Positions 1 through 5,678 of a stretch of DNA of 8,909 bases are shown here, piece by piece. The stretch spans positions 4,663-13,571 of the forward strand of contig DOZP01000208.1 of the NCBI GenBank assembly GCA_003517945.1, written 5' to 3'. Source of the stretch: Porphyromonadaceae bacterium (lineage in GTDB: Bacteria; Bacteroidota; Bacteroidia; Bacteroidales; Tannerellaceae). The notes beneath the pieces were generated by a model. It did not search any database. It saw only the letters and a program-made list of their open reading frames with translations, and was not told the origin of the DNA. Numbering within the stretch: the first letter of the stretch is position 1; each line of letters starts with the position of its first letter. A program made the translations under genes and the position numbers.

Positions 1-55
1 AAAATTAAATTAATACTAAATATCTTTTTCTATATTTGCACCGCAAAGAAACATA

Positions 56-63
56 TATTTTTG
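56..63 (+). promoter_or_regulatory. Candidate -7 element before purN
   Basis: TATTTTTG at 56-63 fits the Bacteroidetes -7 pattern TAnnTTTG. A TTTG at 35-38 could be the -33 element, but the 17-base spacer is shorter than the usual 19-21. A second candidate, TATATTTG at 31-38, has no visible -33 partner. Either would leave a purN leader of more than 100 bases. The choice between them cannot be settled from sequence. Confidence 0.35.
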
Positions 64-127
64 CACATAAAACAAATAATCAATGCAGAAATTGCCAAAT
101 GTTGCACATATTTTTATCATATGTGCA
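62..127. repeat. Three TGCACATA copies, two of them inverted
   Basis: TGCACATA occurs at 62-69 and 103-110, and its exact reverse complement TATGTGCA at 120-127. The last two form a perfect 8-base inverted repeat around a 9-base spacer. The first copy overlaps the end of the candidate -7 element at 56-63. The arrangement resembles repressor or activator binding sites, but no regulator is encoded nearby and the AT-rich context raises the chance of coincidence. Confidence 0.5.
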
Positions 128-178
128 TAAAATGGAGATTTTATTGTTCTTGAGCGTTAAAAATAAATTTATGTATGT

Positions 179-763
179 ATGAGAAATATTGCAATACTCG
201 CTTCGGGTTCAGGTACTAATGCTGAAAATATAGGCCGGTATTTTAGTCGTAGCGCAGATATCGGAGTGGTTGTAATTCTGTCTAATAAACCTGACGCCGG
301 CGTTCATCAGAGGGCGAAGGATTTAGGTATTCCTTCGTTTACTTTCACAAATGCGGAATTCCGGGACGGCTCCCTCATCTTACGGAAATTGGCCGAATAT
401 GATGTGGATTTTATTGTTCTGGCGGGATTCCTGCTAAAAATTCCCGTTGATATTATTCAGGCGTATCCGGATAAAATTATAAATATACATCCTTCGTTAT
501 TACCTAAGTTCGGAGGTAAAGGCATGTATGGCGACCATGTTCATCAGGCTGTTATAGCGGCAAAAGAAACGCAGACGGGCATAACCATCCATTATGTAAA
601 TGACCGGTATGACGAAGGCGCTGTCATTTTTCAAAAAACCTGCCCTGTTTTTCCGGCGGACACGGCGGACGATGTTGCGGCGAGAGTGCATGAACTGGAA
701 TATACATATTATCCGGAAGTGATAGAACGGTTACTTGAGAAGACTCAACACGGGAAGGCTTGA
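179..763 (+). CDS. purN: Phosphoribosylglycinamide formyltransferase (GAR transformylase)
   Basis: This enzyme transfers a formyl group from 10-formyltetrahydrofolate to glycinamide ribonucleotide, the third step of purine synthesis in the cytoplasm. The 194-residue length is normal for PurN. The N-terminal nucleotide-binding loop ASGSGTN (residues 8-14) is present. The catalytic set is complete: N102 and H104 in NIHPSLLP, and D145 in the NDRYDEG loop. These correspond to the Asn, His and Asp of the E. coli enzyme. The segment after HPSLLPK reads FGGKGMYG, a form I associate with Bacteroidetes PurN. Two ATG triplets just upstream (171 and 175) are in other frames, so 179 is the start. It stands alone, with the next gene 78 bases downstream. 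From memory, purN in Bacteroides lies back to back with acpP-fabF, so base 1 may lie near a minus-strand acpP outside the window. That is inference. Confidence 0.95.
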   Translation: MRNIAILASGSGTNAENIGRYFSRSADIGVVVILSNKPDAGVHQRAKDLGIPSFTFTNAEFRDGSLILRKLAEYDVDFIVLAGFLLKIPVDIIQAYPDKIINIHPSLLPKFGGKGMYGDHVHQAVIAAKETQTGITIHYVNDRYDEGAVIFQKTCPVFPADTADDVAARVHELEYTYYPEVIERLLEKTQHGKA

Positions 764-783
764 GTAGTTACATCAATATAAAG

Positions 784-817
784 GGAAAGCGGTTTCCGAC
801 ATATTACTTTTTTTTTT
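784..817 (+). terminator. Weak possible terminator after purN
   Basis: GGAAA (784-788) and TTTCC (793-797) can form a 5-base-pair hairpin with a GCGG loop. A run of ten T follows at 808-817. The ten-base gap between stem and T-run is longer than usual for an intrinsic terminator, and the right arm overlaps the next gene's -33 element. The call is tentative. Confidence 0.3.
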
Positions 818-824
818 ATCTTTG
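793..824 (+). promoter_or_regulatory. Promoter of the DUF4254-GT9-kinase operon
   Basis: TATCTTTG at 817-824 is an exact Bacteroidetes -7 element. TTTC at 793-796, 20 bases upstream, matches three of four bases of the -33 element. Transcription would start near 830, giving a leader of about 12 bases before the ATG at 842. That fits an operon starting with the DUF4254 gene. Confidence 0.65.
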
Positions 825-841
825 ACCAATTAATTGAATAG

Positions 842-1453
842 ATGATGGAAAAAATCAGCGAGAAATGTTATCCTGTTTTTGAGAGGGCTACAAATGATTA
901 TCATAAAGCTAATGATGTGGATGCATCCATTCATAATCCGTATGAAGAGAAAAGCATCGGATTTTATTTTTACCTGAAAAACTGGATTGATGCGGTACAA
1001 TGGCACCTCGAAGATATCATACGCGATCCGGGAATAGATCCTGTAAACGCATTGGCTATTAAACGACGGATTGATAAGTCAAATCAGGATCGTACGGACT
1101 TGGTAGAGCTTATTGACAGTTACTTTCTGGATACATATAAACATGTCACGGTTTTACCGGATGCAACGATCAATACCGAAAGTCCTGCGTGGGCGGTCGA
1201 CCGCTTGTCTATTCTTGTGCTGAAAATATACCACATGAAAGAGGAAACCGAACGAACAGATGTATCTCCGGAACATATCGAAGCCTGTAAAAAGAAACTT
1301 GTTATACTGCTTGAACAGAAAAGAGATCTGTCTCTTGCGTTGGATCAGTTGCTGGAAGATATCGAAAACGGGCGCAAGTATATGAAAGTATACAAACAGA
1401 TGAAGATGTACAACGATCCTTCATTGAACCCTGTTTTATACGGTAAAAAATGA
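842..1453 (+). CDS. DUF4254 family protein, unknown function
   Basis: I recognise this 203-residue protein as the DUF4254 family from Bacteroidetes. Its biochemical role is not established. It has no signal peptide or membrane segment and looks mostly helical, so it is probably cytoplasmic. Conserved-looking polar stretches are NPYEEKSIGFYFYLKNWID (residues 32-50), WHLEDIIRDP (54-63), NQDR (81-84), ESPAW (113-117), DRLSIL (120-125) and YHMKEE (130-135). The two His-Glu pairs (H55/E57 and H131/E134/E135) could bind a metal or serve catalysis, which is speculation. The start is ATGATG, so translation may begin at 842 or 845. It is first in an operon, 5 bases before the GT9 gene, which ties it to lipooligosaccharide core assembly. 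It may be a partner, a regulator or an uncharacterised enzyme of that step. Confidence 0.85.
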   Translation: MMEKISEKCYPVFERATNDYHKANDVDASIHNPYEEKSIGFYFYLKNWIDAVQWHLEDIIRDPGIDPVNALAIKRRIDKSNQDRTDLVELIDSYFLDTYKHVTVLPDATINTESPAWAVDRLSILVLKIYHMKEETERTDVSPEHIEACKKKLVILLEQKRDLSLALDQLLEDIENGRKYMKVYKQMKMYNDPSLNPVLYGKK

Positions 1454-1458
1454 ACTAA

Positions 1459-2493
1459 ATGTCAAAAATTCTTGTAATAAGGCTTTCCGCGATCGGGGAT
1501 GTCGCGATGACAATTCCTGTTGTTTATGCCGCGGCGGAAGCGAATCCGGAAGATTCGTTTACCATCCTTACGCAGACATTTCTTATGCCGCTTTTTATTA
1601 ACCGTCCTTTAAATGTGAATGTAATGGGCGTAAATACTAAAAGCACCGAAAAGTCGTTAGCAGGATTTCTGCGGTATGCTTTTATTCTGCGGAAATATAA
1701 ATTTGACAAGGTACTTGATCTGCATGCCGTCGTACGTTCCCGGATTGTTAATTGGGTTTTTCGCCTGAGTGGGAGGCCTGTCTTCAAAATCAACAAAGAA
1801 CGCAAAGAACGCAAATTCCTTACGCAACGTCCTCCGAAAGAAATCTATCCGTTACGCCCTGTGATAGAGCGCTACGCGGATGTTTTTCGTGCCGCCGGCT
1901 TTAATTTTAACGATACGTTTGTCTCTCTGTATGATAAAAATCCCGTTGATGACACGGCCATAAAGGCGATGGCCGGCGATAAAAAAGGACATTGGGTCGG
2001 TATTGCGCCGTTTGCCAGGCACAGAGGCAAGATCTATCCCGCTGAAAAAATGGAGAAGGTAGTAGATCAGTTGTCGCAGCAGGAAGATATCACGTTGTTT
2101 TTATTCGGAGGCCGTGGTGATGAAAGCCGCCTTTTAAACCGGTGGGAAGCGAAATATAAAAATACGGTCAACATGGTCGGACGTTATTCGCTTGATATGG
2201 AACTGGCTCTTATCAGCCGCCTTGATGTACTTGTCAGTATGGATTCGGCCAACATGCACCTGGCTTCACTTGCGGGTACAACAGTGATTTCCATATGGGG
2301 CGCTACCCACCCCTATGCAGGATTTTACGGTTATCATCAGCGTGAGGACCTGGCCGTACAGGCCGATTTGCCGTGCCGGCCTTGTTCGATATACGGGAAC
2401 AAGCCTTGCTATCGCGGCGACTGGGCCTGTATGGACAAAATCCGGCCGGAGCAAATTGTAGACAAAGTAACTGATTATCTGAAAAACAGATGA
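1459..2493 (+). CDS. GT9 family glycosyltransferase (heptosyltransferase-like)
   Basis: This is a GT-B fold sugar transferase of CAZy family 9, the family of WaaC, WaaF and WaaQ, which add heptose to the lipopolysaccharide inner core on the cytoplasmic face of the inner membrane. The 344-residue length is typical. The N-terminal loop RLSAIGD (8-14) holds the conserved acidic residue at D14. The C-terminal half has GIAPFARHRGKIYP (181-194) with K191, and the donor-site block MDSANMHLASLAG (261-273) followed by IWGATHP (279-285). The C-terminus carries four cysteines, C306, C309, C317 and C324, in a CRPC...C...CM arrangement. Which sugar is moved cannot be read from sequence, and the heptosyltransferase label is a family name. 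The gene starts 5 bases after the DUF4254 stop and its stop overlaps the kinase start by 4 bases (ATGA), indicating coupled translation. Confidence 0.92.
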   Translation: MSKILVIRLSAIGDVAMTIPVVYAAAEANPEDSFTILTQTFLMPLFINRPLNVNVMGVNTKSTEKSLAGFLRYAFILRKYKFDKVLDLHAVVRSRIVNWVFRLSGRPVFKINKERKERKFLTQRPPKEIYPLRPVIERYADVFRAAGFNFNDTFVSLYDKNPVDDTAIKAMAGDKKGHWVGIAPFARHRGKIYPAEKMEKVVDQLSQQEDITLFLFGGRGDESRLLNRWEAKYKNTVNMVGRYSLDMELALISRLDVLVSMDSANMHLASLAGTTVISIWGATHPYAGFYGYHQREDLAVQADLPCRPCSIYGNKPCYRGDWACMDKIRPEQIVDKVTDYLKNR

Positions 2494-3257
2494 AGATTGT
2501 AGTTAATCCGGAATATGAGTATTTGCGTGAATGGATTGAACGGATTCCTTCTTTTTTTGAGAAGGATGGCCGAATAATACACAAAGCAAGGAATATACTT
2601 AAAGTGTTTTCCGTAGATAATGGGCTGGATATTAATATCAAGAGATATAAAAAACCTCATTTTTTCAACCGGATTGTTTATTCTTTCTTCAGAAAATCGA
2701 AAGCCGCCCGGTCTTATTCCAATACGTTGGTAATTTTGGAAAAAGGATTTGAAGCCGCTACGGCAATCGCTTATATTGAAATAAAGGAAAAGGGCTTATT
2801 TTCCGACAGCTATTTTGTAAGTATACAATGTCATCATGTGGAAGAGATTCGCGGATATTGCGAAGGTTCTATTGCCGGTAGAGAAGAGTTGATAGGCGCC
2901 TTTGCGAAATATAGCGCGATGTTGCATGATTCCGGCATTTACCATTTGGATTATTCTCCGGGTAATATTTTATTTCGCATGGAAAACGGAAGCTACCGTT
3001 TTTATCTGGTAGATGTCAACCGGATGAAGTTTATGCCGGTCGGCATTGACGCAGGTTGCAGGAGCTTCGCACGTCTTTCCCGCAGTGATGAAATATGCCG
3101 GTATATAGGATGTATATATGCCAGATCCCGCAAAATACCGTTTAATGAAGAGAAGGCGATCCGCTTGATTATAAAGTATAGAAATCAATTCTTCCGGAGA
3201 AAAGCGCGAATGAATTCGGTTAAAAGAATCTTTAAACCAAAAAGACCTATTGTTTAA
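2490..3257 (+). CDS. Lipopolysaccharide core kinase (Kdo/WaaP/InaA family)
   Basis: This belongs to the kinase-like family that phosphorylates sugars of the lipopolysaccharide inner core, such as Kdo (KdkA) or heptose (WaaP). It is 255 residues long. Kinase landmarks are visible: a likely ATP-binding lysine in INIKRYKKP (K51), the RSYSNT segment (75-80), the catalytic loop HLDYSPGNILF (152-162) with D154 and N159, and the metal-binding aspartate D175 in LVDVNR. The family order H-x-D-x4-N followed by D-x-x-R is intact, so an active enzyme is likely. The C-terminus is very basic, suiting contact with the membrane or with anionic core sugars. Its start overlaps the GT9 stop by 4 bases. A Kdo 4-kinase fits Bacteroidetes, whose core Kdo is often phosphorylated, but the substrate is inferred. 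Its last 11 bases overlap the end of the convergent GT2 gene. Confidence 0.88.
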   Translation: MKIVVNPEYEYLREWIERIPSFFEKDGRIIHKARNILKVFSVDNGLDINIKRYKKPHFFNRIVYSFFRKSKAARSYSNTLVILEKGFEAATAIAYIEIKEKGLFSDSYFVSIQCHHVEEIRGYCEGSIAGREELIGAFAKYSAMLHDSGIYHLDYSPGNILFRMENGSYRFYLVDVNRMKFMPVGIDAGCRSFARLSRSDEICRYIGCIYARSRKIPFNEEKAIRLIIKYRNQFFRRKARMNSVKRIFKPKRPIV

Positions 3258-4080
3258 TATAATCTTTAAATGTTGTAAGGTACTGATCGACTCCATCCTC
3301 ACACCATGTTGAAGATAATGAAAATTGTTTATCCATTAATTCCTTATTACTACCTTCATCCGAACGGCTGCGCTCTTCATGATATAAATGATAAGCGACA
3401 CAGTGAAATTTGATATAATCTTTTTTACAACCGTTGTTTAACATGCGAAGTGTTAATTCGCTATCTTCATGCCCCCAACCCACAAATTCATTATTATATC
3501 CATTCACAGCGATAAAGTCCTTTCGATAAAACGACATATTACAACCTCTCGCATAATAAACAGGATAACGATTTCGATACCTTGTGCTAAGATATGTACT
3601 TAACAGCCTGCTTCTGATAGCATTTTCTTTCCTTTTTAACCCATTACTGAAGAAAGACAAATGTACATTCCGGCAATTCATTAATTCCTGCGCTTTTTGT
3701 TCGGTAATCATTACACGTGAGCCTTGGAGCAACGTGTTCGCTTTTTTATGAAACAGATGGTCTTTTATGAAATGAGGTTCCATGATAATATCTCCGTCTA
3801 TTTGTATAATATAATCCGAATTTGCCGCAGCAACAGCTATATTTCTAATTCTACCCAGCTGAAAGCCATTATCAGGTTGCCAGATATGAATAATCGGTAC
3901 AGGAAATATTTTCTTGAAATGAGCTATTAATTCATACGTTTCCTGCGTGGAGCCATCATCCGCGATAATTACTTCAAAAGGTAAATCAACCTGATTCAGT
4001 AAGCTGTTTAAACTTAATCGAAGATAAGCCGGATTATTATAAGTAGCGATAATGAGTGATGCATGAGCATTTGAAAGCAT
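3247..4080 (-). CDS. GT2 family glycosyltransferase
   Basis: This is a GT-A fold, metal-dependent sugar transferase of CAZy family 2, with 277 residues and no membrane segment. Visible motifs are the N-terminal SLIIATYNNPAYL (8-20), the nucleotide-binding DDGS (41-44), the DxD metal site in IDGD (94-97), GCNMSF (179-184) and GWGHEDSEL (201-209). The last resembles the acceptor-side segment of galactosyltransferase and chondroitin-polymerase type enzymes. HLYHEE (231-236) may supply a further metal ligand. It probably adds a sugar to lipooligosaccharide or another surface glycan; donor and acceptor are unknown. It faces the kinase gene, overlapping it by 11 bases. Four 60-base lines counted inside it (from 3301, 3421, 3541 and 3901) average about 36% GC, against 50-55% in lines from the GT9, RNase H and korA genes. 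Later acquisition is therefore likely. It ends with TAG. Confidence 0.92.
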   Translation of the reverse strand: MLSNAHASLIIATYNNPAYLRLSLNSLLNQVDLPFEVIIADDGSTQETYELIAHFKKIFPVPIIHIWQPDNGFQLGRIRNIAVAAANSDYIIQIDGDIIMEPHFIKDHLFHKKANTLLQGSRVMITEQKAQELMNCRNVHLSFFSNGLKRKENAIRSRLLSTYLSTRYRNRYPVYYARGCNMSFYRKDFIAVNGYNNEFVGWGHEDSELTLRMLNNGCKKDYIKFHCVAYHLYHEERSRSDEGSNKELMDKQFSLSSTWCEDGVDQYLTTFKDYIKQ

Positions 4081-4113
4081 AACAATATGGATACAGAATT
4101 TAAAAATGTAACA

Positions 4114-4147
4114 TTTTCAGCAATAAGAAATACAAGGTTTTCAGCAA
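4114..4147. repeat. Ten-base direct repeat in the GT2 leader
   Basis: TTTTCAGCAA occurs at 4114-4123 and again at 4138-4147, with start points 24 bases apart. Both copies lie between the predicted GT2 transcription start and its ATG. On the transcript they would read TTGCTGAAAA. A regulatory role is possible, but two copies of a ten-base AT-rich word may be chance. Confidence 0.4.
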
Positions 4148-4170
4148 CAACGGTGCGTCAACAAGACGTT

Positions 4171-4189
4171 TATCTTTGTCGCAAAGATA
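4171..4189. repeat. Palindrome made of two facing -7 elements
   Basis: TATCTTTG (4171-4178) and CAAAGATA (4182-4189) form a perfect 8-base inverted repeat around three bases. Each arm is a full -7 promoter element, one per strand, pointing at each other. As RNA it could also fold into a small hairpin. Confidence 0.6.
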
Positions 4190-4213
4190 GCGCATTTTCT
4201 ATAACTATTCATA
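4182..4213 (-). promoter_or_regulatory. Candidate promoter of the GT2 gene
   Basis: Read on the minus strand, 4189-4182 is TATCTTTG. The 12 bases from 4189 down to 4178 (TATCTTTGCGAC) are identical to those of the aroK promoter at 5019-5030. A TATG 20 bases upstream (4213-4210) matches three of four bases of the -33 element. Transcription would begin near 4177, giving the GT2 gene a leader of roughly 97 bases and its own promoter independent of RNase H. Confidence 0.5.
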
Positions 4214-4295
4214 CATTCTTTTGCTATTTTTGTCAATTTATCTTTCTTCTTCAAAACTGTTTTTCTATTCTTCGTACGGTCAGGAAACGGTAATT

Positions 4296-4931
4296 TTATT
4301 TCCGGCCGAAATCCGCCGGAATTTCTCCCCATTCGGCCGTTTCCCATTTCAGGATTTTAGTGGTATAGCTGTTTTCGCGCAACCATTTTTCGGCCCGTTC
4401 TATCAGGTTGAATATCGGCGCATTTACGGCTGTACGCTCCAGTTTTGTTTTGCATTTCTTTTGTTGTACCCAAAGAATGGCGTTGCGGCTGTCGGAATAG
4501 ATGGGCATTGTACACCCATTCTTACCGAATAACGCCAACCCGTGTACCAATGCTAAAAATTCACCGATGTTATTTGTCCCCTGCGCCATCGGGCCGACAT
4601 GAAAAACCTGTTGCCCGGTTTCCACATAGACTCCGCGGTATTCCATATTTCCCGGATTACCGCTACAGGCTGCGTCAACGGCCAAACTTTCCGTAATATA
4701 GGGCGGCGGATTATCTTTGTCCGGATGATGTTTGATTTTGAGGTCCTTACCGATATAATCGAAAGGAGAGCCCGAAAAAGCGTCTTCCGCTTCTTTTTTT
4801 GAATGAAACGACTTATAGAGTGCTCCGTCGTATCCTTTTATCCGAAGCTGACAATCCGTCCAACTGTCATAGATGCCGGGCTCAACGCCTTTCCATACTA
4901 CATAATATTTTTGTTTCGTCCTTTTTGTCAT
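4296..4931 (-). CDS. Ribonuclease HI with N-terminal hybrid-binding (viroplasmin) domain
   Basis: The enzyme cuts the RNA strand of RNA/DNA hybrids, removing R-loops and primer remnants. It is 211 residues long. Residues 8-55 form the viroplasmin-like hybrid-binding domain (YYVVWKGVEPGIYDSW, then the FHSKKEAEDAF segment). Residues 80-211 form the RNase H domain. The four catalytic acids are present: D86 in VDAACSGNPG, E124 in IGEFLA, D147 in YSDSRNA, and D207 in PADFGRK near the C-terminus. Their spacing equals that of the Bacillus halodurans enzyme (D71, E109, D132, D192) with a constant offset of 15, so an active nuclease is expected. It is divergent from aroK, and its predicted -7 element lies about 30 bases upstream of its ATG. 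The GT2 gene lies 215 bases downstream on the same strand with its own candidate promoter. Confidence 0.95.
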   Translation of the reverse strand: MTKRTKQKYYVVWKGVEPGIYDSWTDCQLRIKGYDGALYKSFHSKKEAEDAFSGSPFDYIGKDLKIKHHPDKDNPPPYITESLAVDAACSGNPGNMEYRGVYVETGQQVFHVGPMAQGTNNIGEFLALVHGLALFGKNGCTMPIYSDSRNAILWVQQKKCKTKLERTAVNAPIFNLIERAEKWLRENSYTTKILKWETAEWGEIPADFGRK

Positions 4932-4937
4932 TTACAA

Positions 4938-4974
4938 TGATACCTGTTGAAAATGAGTACAAATATAGGTATCA
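4938..4974. repeat. Inverted repeat over the RNase H promoter
   Basis: TGATACCT (4938-4945) and AGGTATCA (4967-4974) are perfect 8-base inverted copies separated by 21 bases. The right arm touches the last base of the predicted -7 element and enters the spacer. The left arm is in the short leader. It could be an operator or an RNA stem, or coincidence. Confidence 0.45.
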
Positions 4975-4990
4975 GATCCGGAATAATAAA
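4960..4990 (-). promoter_or_regulatory. Candidate RNase H promoter
   Basis: On the minus strand, 4967-4960 reads TATATTTG, a full -7 match. TTTA at 4990-4987 lies 19 bases upstream and matches three of four -33 bases. The leader before the ATG at 4931 would be only about 20-25 bases. It is back to back with the aroK promoter, whose -33 element begins at 4995. Confidence 0.55.
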
Positions 4991-4994
4991 TTTA

Positions 4995-5026
4995 TTTTGT
5001 AATTCCCATGAACTGCATTATCTTTG
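4995..5026 (+). promoter_or_regulatory. Strong aroK promoter
   Basis: TTTTG (4995-4999), a 19-base spacer, then TATCTTTG (5019-5026) is an essentially perfect Bacteroidetes promoter. Transcription should start near 5031-5034. This rules out the upstream in-frame ATG at 5008 as the start for transcripts from this promoter, because it lies within the promoter itself. Confidence 0.75.
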
Positions 5027-5046
5027 CGACTATGAAAAAAAGCCAT

Positions 5047-5589
5047 ATGACACGCATTTTTCTGGTAGGCTATATGGGGGCGGGGAAAACAACTTTGGGG
5101 AAAGTCCTGGCGCGACGGATGAATCTTTCTTATATAGATACGGATCAGTTCATAGAAAATCGTTACCATAAGAAAGTCGGTGATATCTTTGCTTCCGAAG
5201 GTGAAAAACAATTCCGGAATATTGAATATCGTATATTGCGTGAAGTTTCGGAAATTGAAAATGTAGTAATCTCTACCGGAGGAGGCCTGCCTTGTTTTAA
5301 TGATAATATGGCGCTTATGAATCGTACGGGTACGACGGTCTATCTGGATGTACCGGCAGAAGAATTGGCCGCGCGCCTGAATGCAAGTAAGACAATCCGT
5401 CCCGTATTACAAAGCCGTTCGGGAGAGGAATTGATTGATTTTATCAGGGAAAACCTGAATAAACGCAAACCGTTTTATGAACAGGCCGTTATCCGTTTCA
5501 ATGCGGAACCGATGTACGCGAAACATGATGTGGAGATACTGGCGGAAAAATTAGAGACGCTGATTTGTAATTTTAAAATTTTGATATAA
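5047..5589 (+). CDS. aroK: Shikimate kinase
   Basis: The enzyme phosphorylates shikimate at the 3-hydroxyl using ATP, the fifth step of the shikimate pathway to aromatic amino acids. From the ATG at 5047 it has 180 residues, usual for the family. The Walker A loop is GYMGAGKTT (8-16). The shikimate-binding residues are in DTD (31-33), R57 in FRNIE and STGGG (76-80). The lid arginine is R118 in TIRPVL and the C-terminal arginine is R140 in NKRKPFY. In-frame ATGs also exist at 5032 and 5008. The first residues MTRIFLVGYMGAGKTT match my memory of Bacteroides AroK N-termini (MVRIFL...), which favours 5047. The ATG at 5032 would be nearly leaderless, and the one at 5008 lies upstream of the -7 element. 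The C-terminal tail CNFKILI looks unconserved. It is transcribed alone and ends before a terminator. Confidence 0.93.
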   Translation: MTRIFLVGYMGAGKTTLGKVLARRMNLSYIDTDQFIENRYHKKVGDIFASEGEKQFRNIEYRILREVSEIENVVISTGGGLPCFNDNMALMNRTGTTVYLDVPAEELAARLNASKTIRPVLQSRSGEELIDFIRENLNKRKPFYEQAVIRFNAEPMYAKHDVEILAEKLETLICNFKILI

Positions 5590-5593
5590 AAAA

Positions 5594-5618
5594 CAGCCTT
5601 TGGGTTGATATTTTTTTG
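5594..5618 (+). terminator. Intrinsic terminator after aroK
   Basis: CAGCC (5594-5598) pairs with GGTTG (5603-5607), including one G-T pair, around a TTTG loop. An ATATTTTTTTG tract follows. An A-run upstream (5588-5593) gives the usual A/T-flanked shape. The stem is short, and its 3' arm doubles as part of the korA promoter. Confidence 0.55.
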
Positions 5619-5634
5619 TTTTTTTGTATCTTTG
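5604..5634 (+). promoter_or_regulatory. Promoter of korAB
   Basis: TATCTTTG at 5627-5634 is a perfect -7 element. GTTG at 5604-5607, with a 19-base spacer, is one base off the -33 consensus. Transcription would start near 5640, leaving about a 40-base leader before korA. The -33 element lies inside the 3' arm of the aroK terminator hairpin. Confidence 0.7.
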
Positions 5635-5678
5635 CAGGATATTTGATAGTGATTGAGTAAAATATATAGAAATTCGTC

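Noticed and set aside
137..420. The 14-base word GATTTTATTGTTCT at 137-150 and again at 407-420
   Set aside because: One copy encodes part of PurN (DFIVL) and the other is in an AT-rich leader. A 14-base chance match is not surprising in about 9 kb of AT-rich DNA.
3227..3270. Direct repeat AATCTTTAAA at 3227-3236 and 3261-3270
   Set aside because: It is a low-complexity word at the convergent gene ends. Both copies are within coding sequence, and there is no hairpin or target-site structure around them.
4221..4802. Plus-strand open frames of 67-103 codons opposite RNase H
   Set aside because: RNase H on the minus strand has all four catalytic acids at family spacing. The opposing frames have no conserved motifs and overlap one another.
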